From CAWCTD01 sp963798455 (GTDB lineage: Bacteria; Acidobacteriota; Terriglobia; Bryobacterales; Bryobacteraceae), in the NCBI GenBank assembly GCA_963798455.1, contig CAWCTD010000004.1, forward strand, positions 1,302,001 through 1,366,000: a stretch of 64,000 nt of DNA, given 5' to 3'. Every line of letters starts with the position of its first letter. Position 1 is the first letter of the stretch. A program made the position numbers and the translations under genes. Positions 53,479-64,000 of the stretch are shown here, in pieces. The notes under the pieces are model-generated. The model was not told where the DNA came from and did no database searches. It was given only the letters and a program-made list of their open reading frames with translations.

Positions 53479-54138
53479 TTAGAACACCTTTCTTTTCAGC
53501 TTCTCAACTGCGAACTTGGCTGTGTCGGCAACGGCCATGACAGCCATCACGCCCGCCTGGACAGGATCCGTGACCACCAGGTCAGCGGCATCGGGCACGC
53601 TTCCGGCCATGTTGAGGCTGATCACCAGCAGACCCTGCTCGCGGACATCGCGCACCGCCTGTTCGATTTCTCCACCCATCAGCGAGCCCGCCAGAACCAG
53701 CGCACGGGCGCGCGGCAGACGCGCCACGGCGCGCACCGCATCCGCCAGAGGTTGCTCGCCCACCAGCGGGATCGTATCCACGGAGATGTGCTCGCCGCGG
53801 ATGTTATGACGGTCGGCTTCCGAGATCGCGCCGATGGCCACCTGCCCGACCTGCGCTCCGCCTCCCATGATGATGACGCGCTTGCCGTAGATCTTCTGAA
53901 ACGTCTGGACCACATCGACCTCATGCACTACGCGCAGCGCCTGGAGGTCGTCCACCAGCGGGGCGATGGCTCCCTGAAGGTCGATCTCGAAGTAGATTCT
54001 GGAATAGGGCGGCCGGCTCTCGATGATCTCCACGCTGGCGATGTCGCCCTTGTGCTGTGCGATGACGCCCGTAAGTTTGTGCAGGATGCCGGGTCCGGCG
54101 TCCGCGCGGATGAAGAGCCCGCTCCTGTGCGTCGCCAT
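53479..54138 (-). CDS. ACT-domain protein (DUF5612-like)
   Basis: 219 residues. An N-terminal ACT domain (LFIRADAGPGILHKLTGVIAQHKGDIASVEI, about 8-75) is followed by a Rossmann-like domain (KRVIIMGGGAQVGQVAIGAI, ALVLAGSLMGGEIEQAV, LVISLNMAGSVPDAADLVVTDPVQAGVMAV). Its regulatory ligand is unknown. It is the last gene of a gnd-kdsC set, beginning one base after kdsC ends. Confidence 0.78.
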   Translation of the reverse strand: MATHRSGLFIRADAGPGILHKLTGVIAQHKGDIASVEIIESRPPYSRIYFEIDLQGAIAPLVDDLQALRVVHEVDVVQTFQKIYGKRVIIMGGGAQVGQVAIGAISEADRHNIRGEHISVDTIPLVGEQPLADAVRAVARLPRARALVLAGSLMGGEIEQAVRDVREQGLLVISLNMAGSVPDAADLVVTDPVQAGVMAVMAVADTAKFAVEKLKRKVF

Positions 54139-54139
54139 T

Positions 54140-54682
54140 CTACAGCTCCACCTCGTACTTCCGCAGAAGATCCTGCCAGTGGCCCTGGGCCCGGAGCAGG
54201 AGTTCGGCGACTTCCCGTATGGCGCCTCGTCCTCCCTCGAGGCTGGTGACGAAGTGCGCGCACTTCTTGACCTCAGGCCGGGCGTTGGCGGTGGCGATGG
54301 CGAGACCCACCCGCCGCATCACCACCACGTCGGTCAGGTCGTCGCCCACGTAGGCCACCTCGCTGGGCGCGAGGCCGGACTTTGAAAGGATTTCCTCCAC
54401 AATGGGGATCTTCTCGATGTGCCCCTGGTAGATGTAAGCGAAGTGGCACTGCCGAGCCCGTTCTTCGGTGGCCGGTGAGACGCGCCCGCTGATGAGCCCG
54501 GTCTGGATCCCCTTCCAGTTCAACCACTGCAGGGCGATGCCGTCCTGGGAGTCGAACGCCTTGGATTCGAAGATCTTGCCAGAGGGGTCCGGGAGGTTGT
54601 ACAGCCGGCCGTCGGTGAGCACGCCGTCCACGTCCATCAGGAGCAGCCTCACTTGGGCGGCGAGGCGAACGAGTTCTTCCAT
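54140..54682 (-). CDS. kdsC: KdsC-type HAD phosphatase
   Basis: 180 residues. Hydrolyses 3-deoxy-D-manno-octulosonate 8-phosphate to KDO for lipopolysaccharide core synthesis. HAD motif I is LLLMDVDGVLTDG (about 14-26), motif II GLISGRVS, and motif III/IV YVGDDLTDVVVM. The small size without a cap domain is typical of KdsC. The start follows the gnd stop by one base. YrbI-like phosphatases for other sugars are an alternative. Confidence 0.87.
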   Translation of the reverse strand: MEELVRLAAQVRLLLMDVDGVLTDGRLYNLPDPSGKIFESKAFDSQDGIALQWLNWKGIQTGLISGRVSPATEERARQCHFAYIYQGHIEKIPIVEEILSKSGLAPSEVAYVGDDLTDVVVMRRVGLAIATANARPEVKKCAHFVTSLEGGRGAIREVAELLLRAQGHWQDLLRKYEVEL

Positions 54683-54683
54683 A

Positions 54684-56096
<1,413 letters not shown>

Positions 56097-56129
56097 ATTC
56101 GCGCCTTACAATGGGGGAGCAGGACAGCA

Positions 56130-57524
56130 GTGCTCAATCGTATTGCAGATTGCATCTCTCGTTATAGCATGTTCACCCGCGGCCAGTCCGTCGGCGTGGC
56201 GGTCAGCGGCGGCGCAGACTCGGTCTGTCTTTTGCACGTGCTGGTGGAGCTTGCTCCGCGCTGGGCGCTCAAGCTGAAGGTCCTGCACCTGGATCACCAG
56301 TTGCGGGACGCCGAGTCCCGCGAGGACGCCCGCTTTGTCCGGGAGATGGCCCTCGGGTTGGGTCTCGCGGCATACGTGAGGGAGTTCGATGTTCAAAGCC
56401 TGCGGGCCGAGACGGCAGACAACCTGGAGCAGGCCGCCCGGCGGGCCCGGAGGCGGTTCTTCGTGGAGTGCCTGGAATCGGGCCTGGTGGACCGGGTCGC
56501 CCTTGGGCACACGCGCTCCGATCAGGCCGAGACCGTGCTTTTCCGCATGCTGCGCGGCTGCGGGACCGCTGGGCTGGCAGGTATTCTGCCCGTGACCCGC
56601 GAAGGACTCGTCCGGCCCCTGCTCGACGTGGAGCGGCAGGAGGTCGAGCTCTTTCTGAAGGAACGCGGCCTCCAGTGGCGGGAGGACGCCAGCAACCGCG
56701 ACCCTACCTACGCCCGAAACCGCATCCGGCATCAACTGCTGCCGGCGCTCATCAGGGACTGGAACCCGTCTCTGCCTGGCACTCTCGCCCGCATGGCCAC
56801 ACTGGCTCAACAGGAGGAGCAGTACTGGGAAGAAGAGGTCAGCCGCCTGGCCGAGAGACACCTGGTCCGAAAGCCGCCTGCCGTGCTGCTTCGGGCGGAG
56901 GTCCTCCGGTCGCTGGCGCCGCCGGTGGCGAGGCGGCTCTTGCGGCGCGCCGTTCAGGAGGCCAAGGGCGATTTGAGGCGGGTTGAGTTCCAGCACATAG
57001 AAAGCACTCTACGGCTGGCCGAAGAGAAGGAAGGGCACGGAAGGATTGGAATTCCCGGTTTGGATGTTTTCCGTTCGTTTGACTGGATCAGGCTGGCGCC
57101 TCCGGAAAAGACCGCGGCGAGAACCCGCGATTTCCGGCTGGCGGTGGCCGTTCCGGGAACGTTCCTGCTGCCGGGAGACGGGTGGTGTCTGAAGGTCTTT
57201 GTATCTGACTACAAAGAAGAGGGTTGCGGCTTGGATTGCGAAAAGATCCCGGGCCCGCTGGAGTTGCGCTATTGGAGGCCGGGCGACCAGTACCGGCCGG
57301 CCGGACACACCACAGCCGCGCGCATCAAGTCGCTGTTTCAGAAGCACAAAGTGCCGCTTTGGGAGCGGCGATACTGGCCGGTGGTCACCAGCGGCGAAGC
57401 CATCCTCTGGGCGCGGAGGTTCGGGCCCGCCGCCGAGTACGCGGCAGCTTCCGGAGCCCGGCAGGTACTCGATATCCAAGAAGAGGATCTTGCCAGCCGA
57501 GAGAATCGAATAACGGCCTCGTAG
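56130..57524 (+). CDS. tilS: tRNA(Ile)-lysidine synthetase
   Basis: 464 residues. Converts the wobble C of tRNA-Ile(CAU) to lysidine using ATP. The PP-loop SGGADSVCLLHVL is near residue 28, HLDHQLR and LGHTRSDQAETVLFRMLRG follow, and a C-terminal TilS domain (ELRYWRPGDQYRP; KVPLWERRYWPVV) ends it. The start is a GTG at 56130 with GGGGGAG upstream; the in-frame sequence further upstream only mirrors gnd. It precedes ftsH by 57 bases, a pairing found in many bacteria. Confidence 0.94.
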   Translation: MLNRIADCISRYSMFTRGQSVGVAVSGGADSVCLLHVLVELAPRWALKLKVLHLDHQLRDAESREDARFVREMALGLGLAAYVREFDVQSLRAETADNLEQAARRARRRFFVECLESGLVDRVALGHTRSDQAETVLFRMLRGCGTAGLAGILPVTREGLVRPLLDVERQEVELFLKERGLQWREDASNRDPTYARNRIRHQLLPALIRDWNPSLPGTLARMATLAQQEEQYWEEEVSRLAERHLVRKPPAVLLRAEVLRSLAPPVARRLLRRAVQEAKGDLRRVEFQHIESTLRLAEEKEGHGRIGIPGLDVFRSFDWIRLAPPEKTAARTRDFRLAVAVPGTFLLPGDGWCLKVFVSDYKEEGCGLDCEKIPGPLELRYWRPGDQYRPAGHTTAARIKSLFQKHKVPLWERRYWPVVTSGEAILWARRFGPAAEYAAASGARQVLDIQEEDLASRENRITAS

Positions 57525-57581
57525 CGTCTGAATAGTTAGGGATACAATATGGATGAGGCCCCTCGTCTGGATGGAGGATAG

Positions 57582-59495
<1,914 letters not shown>

Positions 59496-59553
59496 ACTCC
59501 GCCGTCTTTCTACCATCCTGGCGGCCGCGCCGTTTAGCCGAGATGCCCGCATT

Positions 59554-60507
59554 ATGGCGTTGATCACCGTTTCCGGAGAACCTGGCTGCCGCGAGGAGGA
59601 AGCGGCCCGCCTCGCGGCACAAGCGCTCTCCTTCGAACTGGTGACGGAGACGCGCCTGCAGGGACTGATCGCCCAGGAATTCGGCGCCGAGACGCAGATT
59701 ACCGACAAGGCCTTCCGGCCAGCCCTGCTGTCCATCCTGGCGCGCCTGGCCACCGACCACCATTTGGTCGTGTGCTCCCGGGGCGTCGAGCATCTGTTCA
59801 AGAATTTCCTGGGGGTGCTGCGGGTTCGAATCGTCGCCCCCGAGTCCCGGCGCGTCGGCATGCTGATGCTTGACCACCGCCTGGACCGTCCGGCGGCGAA
59901 GAAACTGCTTCGGGAAATGGAAGCCGGCCATAAGGCGGAGCGAAGGCGGAAGTTCGGCAGGTCAACCGAGCCGCCGCAGATGTTCGACCTGGTGATGAAC
60001 GCCGAGTTCCTCGAGCCCGAGCAGATGGCGTATCTCATCCGCGCCGCCGCCGAAACCAGAAACCTCGCCGAGCAGGGCTTGCTCAGCACGGCGGCCGACG
60101 CCCAGCTCCAGTTCCAGGCGCGCCTCCAGCTTTCCAAGTACGGCATCATGCCGGCCGGAGCCGCCACCCTCAAGCGCAACAGCTTCTCCCACCCCAGCGA
60201 GGAGATCTTCGCCAACCTGCTGGACTTCTACCGGATCGCGTGGGAGTACGAACCTCACAGCTTCCCCGTCCAGTGGGACAATGACGGGAAGGTGCTGGAG
60301 GCGTTTACTCCGGATTTCTACCTGCCGGAGTTCGACCTGTACGTCGAACTTACCACCATGAAACAAGCTCTCGTCACAAAGAAGAACAGAAAAGTCAAGT
60401 TACTTAGAGAAATATATCCTCATGTCAATGTTCAGGTGTTCTATCAGAAGGACTTTCAGAACCTGATTTTCAAGTACGGCCTCAGCGGCCGCCTGACGCA
60501 CGTATGA
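59554..60507 (+). CDS. Cytidylate-kinase-like protein fused to PD-(D/E)XK-like domain
   Basis: 317 residues. The N-terminal ~200 resemble the cytidylate-kinase-like P-loop family (MALITVSGEPGCREEEAARL, HHLVVCSRGVEHLFKN, RRVGMLML), but the loop GEPGCREEEA lacks the GK[ST] of active kinases. The C-terminal ~100 (AWEYEPHSFPVQW, FTPDFYLPEFDLYVELT, KKNRKVKLLREIYP) shows the D...E-x-T pattern and a following Lys of restriction-nuclease-like folds. It overlaps hpt by ATGA and follows ftsH. Its function is unknown; nucleotide sensing coupled to nuclease activity is one possibility. Confidence 0.7.
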   Translation: MALITVSGEPGCREEEAARLAAQALSFELVTETRLQGLIAQEFGAETQITDKAFRPALLSILARLATDHHLVVCSRGVEHLFKNFLGVLRVRIVAPESRRVGMLMLDHRLDRPAAKKLLREMEAGHKAERRRKFGRSTEPPQMFDLVMNAEFLEPEQMAYLIRAAAETRNLAEQGLLSTAADAQLQFQARLQLSKYGIMPAGAATLKRNSFSHPSEEIFANLLDFYRIAWEYEPHSFPVQWDNDGKVLEAFTPDFYLPEFDLYVELTTMKQALVTKKNRKVKLLREIYPHVNVQVFYQKDFQNLIFKYGLSGRLTHV

Positions 60508-61043
60508 ACGAAGCGCACCCGCCCGGCGTCGAACGCGTCCTGTTCACCGAGGAGCAGATTCAGAAGCGCGTTCAGGAGGTGGCGGCCGAGATCTCGGAGA
60601 GGTACCAGGGCCGCGATCTGAAACTGGTCGGAGTGCTGAAGGGCTCCGTTTTCTTCCTGACCGCGCTGGCGCGGGCGATCGACATTCCGATCAAGATCGA
60701 TTTCCTCGCGATTTCCAGCTTCTCCAACAGGACCGCGGCCCCCGGCATGGTCCGAATCGCCAAGGACCTGGACGAAAGCATCGAAGGCGAGGACGTACTC
60801 CTTGTGGAGGATATCGTCGACACAGGTTTTACGGCCCGCTATCTGCTTCAGACGCTGGCCGGCCGCGGCCCGAATTCCTTGGCCATCTGCACGTTGCTCG
60901 ACCGCACCCCCAGGCGCATCGTGCAGGTCCCCGTCGAGTTCCGGTGCTTCGAGATTCCAGACCGCTTCGTGGTGGGTTTCGGCCTGGACTACAGGCAGTT
61001 GTACCGGAACCTGGGATATGTCGCCGTGATGAAGCCCGACTAG
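60504..61043 (+). CDS. hpt: Hypoxanthine-guanine phosphoribosyltransferase
   Basis: 179 residues. Salvages hypoxanthine and guanine with PRPP. The PRPP-binding motif is VLLVEDIVDTGFTA (about 94-107), LVGVLKGSVFF is the N-terminal loop, and VGFGLDYRQLYRNL the C-terminal purine-site region. It begins within the preceding stop codon (ATGA). Placement downstream of tilS-ftsH matches a common bacterial gene order. Confidence 0.95.
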   Translation: MNEAHPPGVERVLFTEEQIQKRVQEVAAEISERYQGRDLKLVGVLKGSVFFLTALARAIDIPIKIDFLAISSFSNRTAAPGMVRIAKDLDESIEGEDVLLVEDIVDTGFTARYLLQTLAGRGPNSLAICTLLDRTPRRIVQVPVEFRCFEIPDRFVVGFGLDYRQLYRNLGYVAVMKPD

Positions 61044-61104
61044 CCGCCCTAGTACTGCCTTTTTGATTTCACAATCATTTAACATTCCCTGGTATCTTTT
61101 TCAC

Positions 61105-61133
61105 TTGATGACGCGCGCGTCTCGCCTTATCAT
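61105..61133 (+). promoter_or_regulatory. Sigma-70-like promoter of the receiver-like gene
   Basis: TTGATG (61105-61110), 17-base spacer, TATCAT (61128-61133), 28 bases before the ATG. Confidence 0.6.
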
Positions 61134-61161
61134 TGGAGTATCTGAAGGAGGACTGGGCATT

Positions 61162-61557
61162 ATGAGGGGAGGCATTCTCTTCGTATCCCCTTCGGCGGAT
61201 GACGCACGAGCCGTTTCCGAAATTCTGTCCCGCGTGGGGATTCCGGTGTACCATGCGCCGGATCTCCGCAAGGCGCGTCAACTGCTCGAGAACGAGGTCT
61301 TCGGGGCCGTGCTCACGGAATCACGGCTGCCGGATGGAACCTGGGAGGACGTGGTTGCACTGGCGGAGCGGGCCAAACGCAGGGTCGCGGTGGTGGTCAC
61401 CGACCGGCTCGCGGACGCCAGGTTTTGGGCGGACGTCCTGGACTTCGGCGCGTACGACCTGCTACCGAAGCCGTTTTACTCCCAGGAGGTGGAGCGCATC
61501 CTCGCCAGGGCAATCCACGAACCTCCCAGGCTCAGGAGGGCCGCCCCTGCGGCATAA
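61162..61557 (+). CDS. Degenerate single-domain response-regulator receiver
   Basis: 131 residues with a CheY-like fold (GGILFVSPSADDARAVSEIL to LLPKPFYSQEVERIL). The phosphoacceptor position holds Glu53 (VLTESRLPDG) instead of Asp, and the acidic pair after the first strand is Ser-Pro. Thr80 and Lys103 of the active site are kept. There is no output domain. It may act as a constitutively on-like adaptor. GGAGG lies upstream of the ATG and a promoter directly before it. No histidine kinase is nearby. Confidence 0.82.
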   Translation: MRGGILFVSPSADDARAVSEILSRVGIPVYHAPDLRKARQLLENEVFGAVLTESRLPDGTWEDVVALAERAKRRVAVVVTDRLADARFWADVLDFGAYDLLPKPFYSQEVERILARAIHEPPRLRRAAPAA

Positions 61558-61581
61558 TGGTTCTTCCGCTTGGAGGAGCCA

Positions 61582-62952
61582 ATGCCGTTGTCCGTGGACT
61601 CGTTCGTAGACCAGAATCGGACCCGTTTCCTGGAGGAACTGGACTGTTTCCTCCGCATTCCGACTATCAGCACGCTGCCGGAGAACCGCGGGGACATTGA
61701 CCGCGGGGCGGCCTTCGTCGCGGAGGCGCTGAAGGCGGCAGGCCTCGAAAACGGGGAGGTCATACCCACCGAGAATCATCCCTTGGTGTACGCGGAGTGG
61801 CTGCATGCACCGGGCAAGCCGACTGTGCTCTGCTACGGCCACTACGACGTGCAGCCGGTGGACCCGCTGGAAGAATGGCGCACCCCACCCTTTGAGCCGG
61901 CGCTGATCGACGGCAATCTCTACGCCAGGGGCTCGGCTGACGACAAGGGCCAGTTGTACGCCCACATCAAGGCGGTGGAGGCCTTGCGCGCGGTCCACGG
62001 GACGCTCCCTTTGAACCTCAAGTTCCTCATCGAGGGCGAGGAGGAGGTGGGAGGCACTTCCGTCGCCAGGTTCGTGGCCGAGAACCAGGCGAAACTGCGC
62101 GCCGATGTGGCCCTGGTGTCCGACACATCCATGTATGCCGACGGAATGCCCAGCCTGTGCATCGGGCTTCGGGGCCTGATCTACATGGAAGTCGATGCCA
62201 TCGGGCCGTCCCGGGACCTGCATTCGGGCAACTACGGCGGCGCTGCCCCGAACGCGGTTTTCGCTTTGATCGAGCTGCTCTCGAAAGCCAAGAGCCGGCA
62301 GGGCGTGATCCGGATCCCCGGCATCTACGACGATGTCGAGCCCCCCTCTCCGGCCGAGAAGCAGAGCTGGGAGAGTCTGCCCTTCAGCGAGAAGGAGTTT
62401 CTGAAGAAGGAGGTCGGCGCCAAGGCTCTGACCGGGGAACCCGGCTATTCGGTCCTGGAGAGGATCTGGGCGCGGCCGACCTTTGAAGTCCACGGGATCG
62501 CGGGAGGGTTCACGGGCGCGGGGGCCAAGACGGTGATCCCGGCCAAAGCCACCGCCAAAGTGAGCATCAGGCTGGTTCCCAGGCAGGATCCCGACAAGGT
62601 AATCGCCGCATTCAAGGAATTCGTCCGGAAGAAGAGGCCCAAGGGCATCCGGACTGAGGTGCGCGTGCTGAGCGCCGCGCCTGCCGTACTGGTCAATCCT
62701 GACCACCGGGCCATCGACACCGCCGCCCAGGCGTTCAGCGCGGTTTTTCAGAAGCCGACGGTGTTCATCCGGTCGGGTGGATCGATTCCCATCGTGGGCG
62801 ATTTCGCCCGGCAGTTGGGCATTCCGACGGTGCTCATGGGCTTCGGGCTTCCCGACGACGGATTGCACGGCCCCAACGAGAAGTTTTGTCTGGATAACTA
62901 CTACCGAGGGATCAAGACCGTAGCTCGGTTCTTCGAGCAGTACGGTGAGTAA
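61582..62952 (+). CDS. M20-family dipeptidase
   Basis: 456 residues. A zinc metallopeptidase cleaving dipeptides or N-acyl amino acids in the cytosol. GHYDVQPVDP (His and Asp ligands, about 86), ARGSADDKGQLYAHI (bridging Asp, about 117) and FLIEGEEEVGG (catalytic Glu pair, about 150) are the M20 motifs; LHGPNEKF near the end supplies the last His. I chose the ATG at 61582 with GGAGGAG upstream over a TTG at 61570. It overlaps murJ. Confidence 0.92.
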   Translation: MPLSVDSFVDQNRTRFLEELDCFLRIPTISTLPENRGDIDRGAAFVAEALKAAGLENGEVIPTENHPLVYAEWLHAPGKPTVLCYGHYDVQPVDPLEEWRTPPFEPALIDGNLYARGSADDKGQLYAHIKAVEALRAVHGTLPLNLKFLIEGEEEVGGTSVARFVAENQAKLRADVALVSDTSMYADGMPSLCIGLRGLIYMEVDAIGPSRDLHSGNYGGAAPNAVFALIELLSKAKSRQGVIRIPGIYDDVEPPSPAEKQSWESLPFSEKEFLKKEVGAKALTGEPGYSVLERIWARPTFEVHGIAGGFTGAGAKTVIPAKATAKVSIRLVPRQDPDKVIAAFKEFVRKKRPKGIRTEVRVLSAAPAVLVNPDHRAIDTAAQAFSAVFQKPTVFIRSGGSIPIVGDFARQLGIPTVLMGFGLPDDGLHGPNEKFCLDNYYRGIKTVARFFEQYGE

Positions 62953-64000
62953 AGCCGCTACCTTGCCGCAACATGACAGAATCTTCCGCTCCGCGAGCGT
63001 GGTTTCCGCGTCCGTGCTGGCTAGCCGGGTGAGCGGCCTCGTGCGAGAGATCTTCATGGCGCGGCTGTTCGGCGCGGGGCAGGCCTACGATGCCTTCGTA
63101 TTGGGCTTCCGCATCCCCAATCTCACGCGGGACCTCTTCGCCGAGGGAGCCCTTTCCTCCGCCTTCGTGCCTACCTTCACGCAGTACCTGGCGACGAAGA
63201 ACCGGCAGCAGGCCGCCGTGCTCGCCAACCTGGTGGCCACCGCGGTGATCTTGGTGGTGGGGAGTCTCTGCGTCCTGGGGATGATTTTCAGCCCGTCTCT
63301 GGTGCGGCTCCTGGCGCCCGGCTTCCAGCAGGTCCCGGGGAAGTTCGATTTGGCCGTTCACATGACCCGGATCATGTTCCCGTTCCTGCTGCTGGTGGCC
63401 CTGGCCGCCCAGGCCATGGGCATCCTGAACGCCTGCAACCAGTTCGCCGTTCCGGCCATGTCCTCCACGTTCTTCAACCTCGGGTCGGTCGGCTTCGGCG
63501 CGGCGCTCGGGTTTTGGGTTGGGCCGCGAATTGGCTTTGCGCCCATCGTCGGCATGGCCTATGGCGTGGTGCTCGGCGGCGCGCTTCAGCTGATCTGGCA
63601 GGCGCCGAGTCTGCGGAAATCGGGTTTCACGTTCCGGCCGCGGTGGAACTGGTCAGACCCCGGGTTGCAGCAGATCATCCGCCTGATGGGACCCGCCATC
63701 CTGGGCAACGCGGCGGTGCAGATCAACATCATGGTGAGCACCAACCTCGCCTCCGGAATCAGCGATCCGGTCACCGGTCCGGACGGGCCCGTGGCCTGGC
63801 TAGCTTACGCTTTCCGGTTCATGCAACTCCCGCTGGGGCTGTTCGGCGTGGCCATTGCCTCCGCTACTCTGCCGGCGATTTCCCGCAGTGCCTCCCTCGG
63901 AAAGATCGACGAATTCCGGCGGACTCTGTCCAGGTCCCTGGGCATGGTCTTCCTGCTGACATTGCCCTCTTCGGTGGGCCTGGTGGTCCTGGGGCGGCCC
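62945..64000 (+). CDS. murJ: Lipid II flippase MurJ, N-terminal part
   Basis: The frame starts at a GTG (62945) overlapping the M20 stop and runs off the right edge (352 codons, no stop). Polytopic membrane protein: LASRVSGLVREIFMARLFGAG then RIPNLTRDLFAEGALSSAFVP is the MurJ/MviN N-terminal signature. About nine hydrophobic segments follow. MurJ moves lipid II across the inner membrane for peptidoglycan synthesis. Full proteins are about 500-550 residues. Confidence 0.93.
   Translation, partial: MSKAATLPQHDRIFRSASVVSASVLASRVSGLVREIFMARLFGAGQAYDAFVLGFRIPNLTRDLFAEGALSSAFVPTFTQYLATKNRQQAAVLANLVATAVILVVGSLCVLGMIFSPSLVRLLAPGFQQVPGKFDLAVHMTRIMFPFLLLVALAAQAMGILNACNQFAVPAMSSTFFNLGSVGFGAALGFWVGPRIGFAPIVGMAYGVVLGGALQLIWQAPSLRKSGFTFRPRWNWSDPGLQQIIRLMGPAILGNAAVQINIMVSTNLASGISDPVTGPDGPVAWLAYAFRFMQLPLGLFGVAIASATLPAISRSASLGKIDEFRRTLSRSLGMVFLLTLPSSVGLVVLGRP

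Overview
This 64 kb window is GC-rich chromosomal DNA, most likely from an acidobacterium of the Solibacter/Bryobacter type. The inference rests on three things: very large TonB-dependent receptors with an N-terminal carboxypeptidase-regulatory-like domain, a VWFA-type protein of the kind typical of Acidobacteria, and several Tat-signalled sulfatases and sugar-acid dehydratases, all beside a KDO/FtsH-type Gram-negative core. No rRNA or tRNA gene was recognised.

Layout. 1-5967 (minus strand): the start of a class II DAHP synthase, then a surface-polysaccharide cluster (GT4 glycosyltransferase, TMTC-like membrane TPR protein, DUF2304 protein, dolichyl-phosphate-mannose-synthase-like GT2, second GT2). 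6334-20673: a transposon pile-up. A dead ISL3-type element (6334-10278) carries an IS66 element (7574-10125) inserted at its transposase start codon with a perfect 8-bp target duplication. Next come two same-orientation, near-identical 1,351-bp ISL3-type copies (10286-11636 and 19323-20673) that bracket a sulfatase, a frameshifted TonB receptor and an rve-type IS with a cloverleaf-like tail. 20766-27082 (plus): TonB receptor, mannonate dehydratase, sulfatase. 27336-28028: group II intron debris with no reverse transcriptase. 28266-34525 (minus): MFS transporter, FG-GAP protein, and two enolase-superfamily dehydratases flanking a DUF362 protein. The two carbohydrate blocks look like one uptake and catabolism locus for sulfated or uronic-acid-containing sugars.

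34571-45478 is an integrated element of about 10.9 kb bounded by a 21-bp direct repeat. It has a tyrosine integrase, an ATGA-coupled very basic small protein, operator-like palindromes, a replication initiator with four iterons inside its own gene, a small-terminase-like protein, a prohead protease-major capsid fusion, a tail-fibre-like protein and small accessory proteins. It lacks a recognisable large terminase, portal or tail machinery. It resembles a phage satellite or capsid-encoding island more than a full prophage. It separated a VWFA gene (45505-46524) from the divergent sugar-acid operon.

46603-64000: 3-hydroxyisobutyrate-dehydrogenase-like reductase, DksA/TraR-type zinc-finger protein, an orphan Cas6-like RAMP protein, a TPR-CHAT protease / ECF sigma / zinc-finger anti-sigma operon preceded by a 9-codon ORF with an ideal ribosome binding site, then housekeeping genes: gnd-kdsC-ACT protein (minus) and tilS, ftsH, a kinase-like/nuclease-like fusion, hpt, a degenerate receiver, an M20 dipeptidase and the start of murJ (plus).
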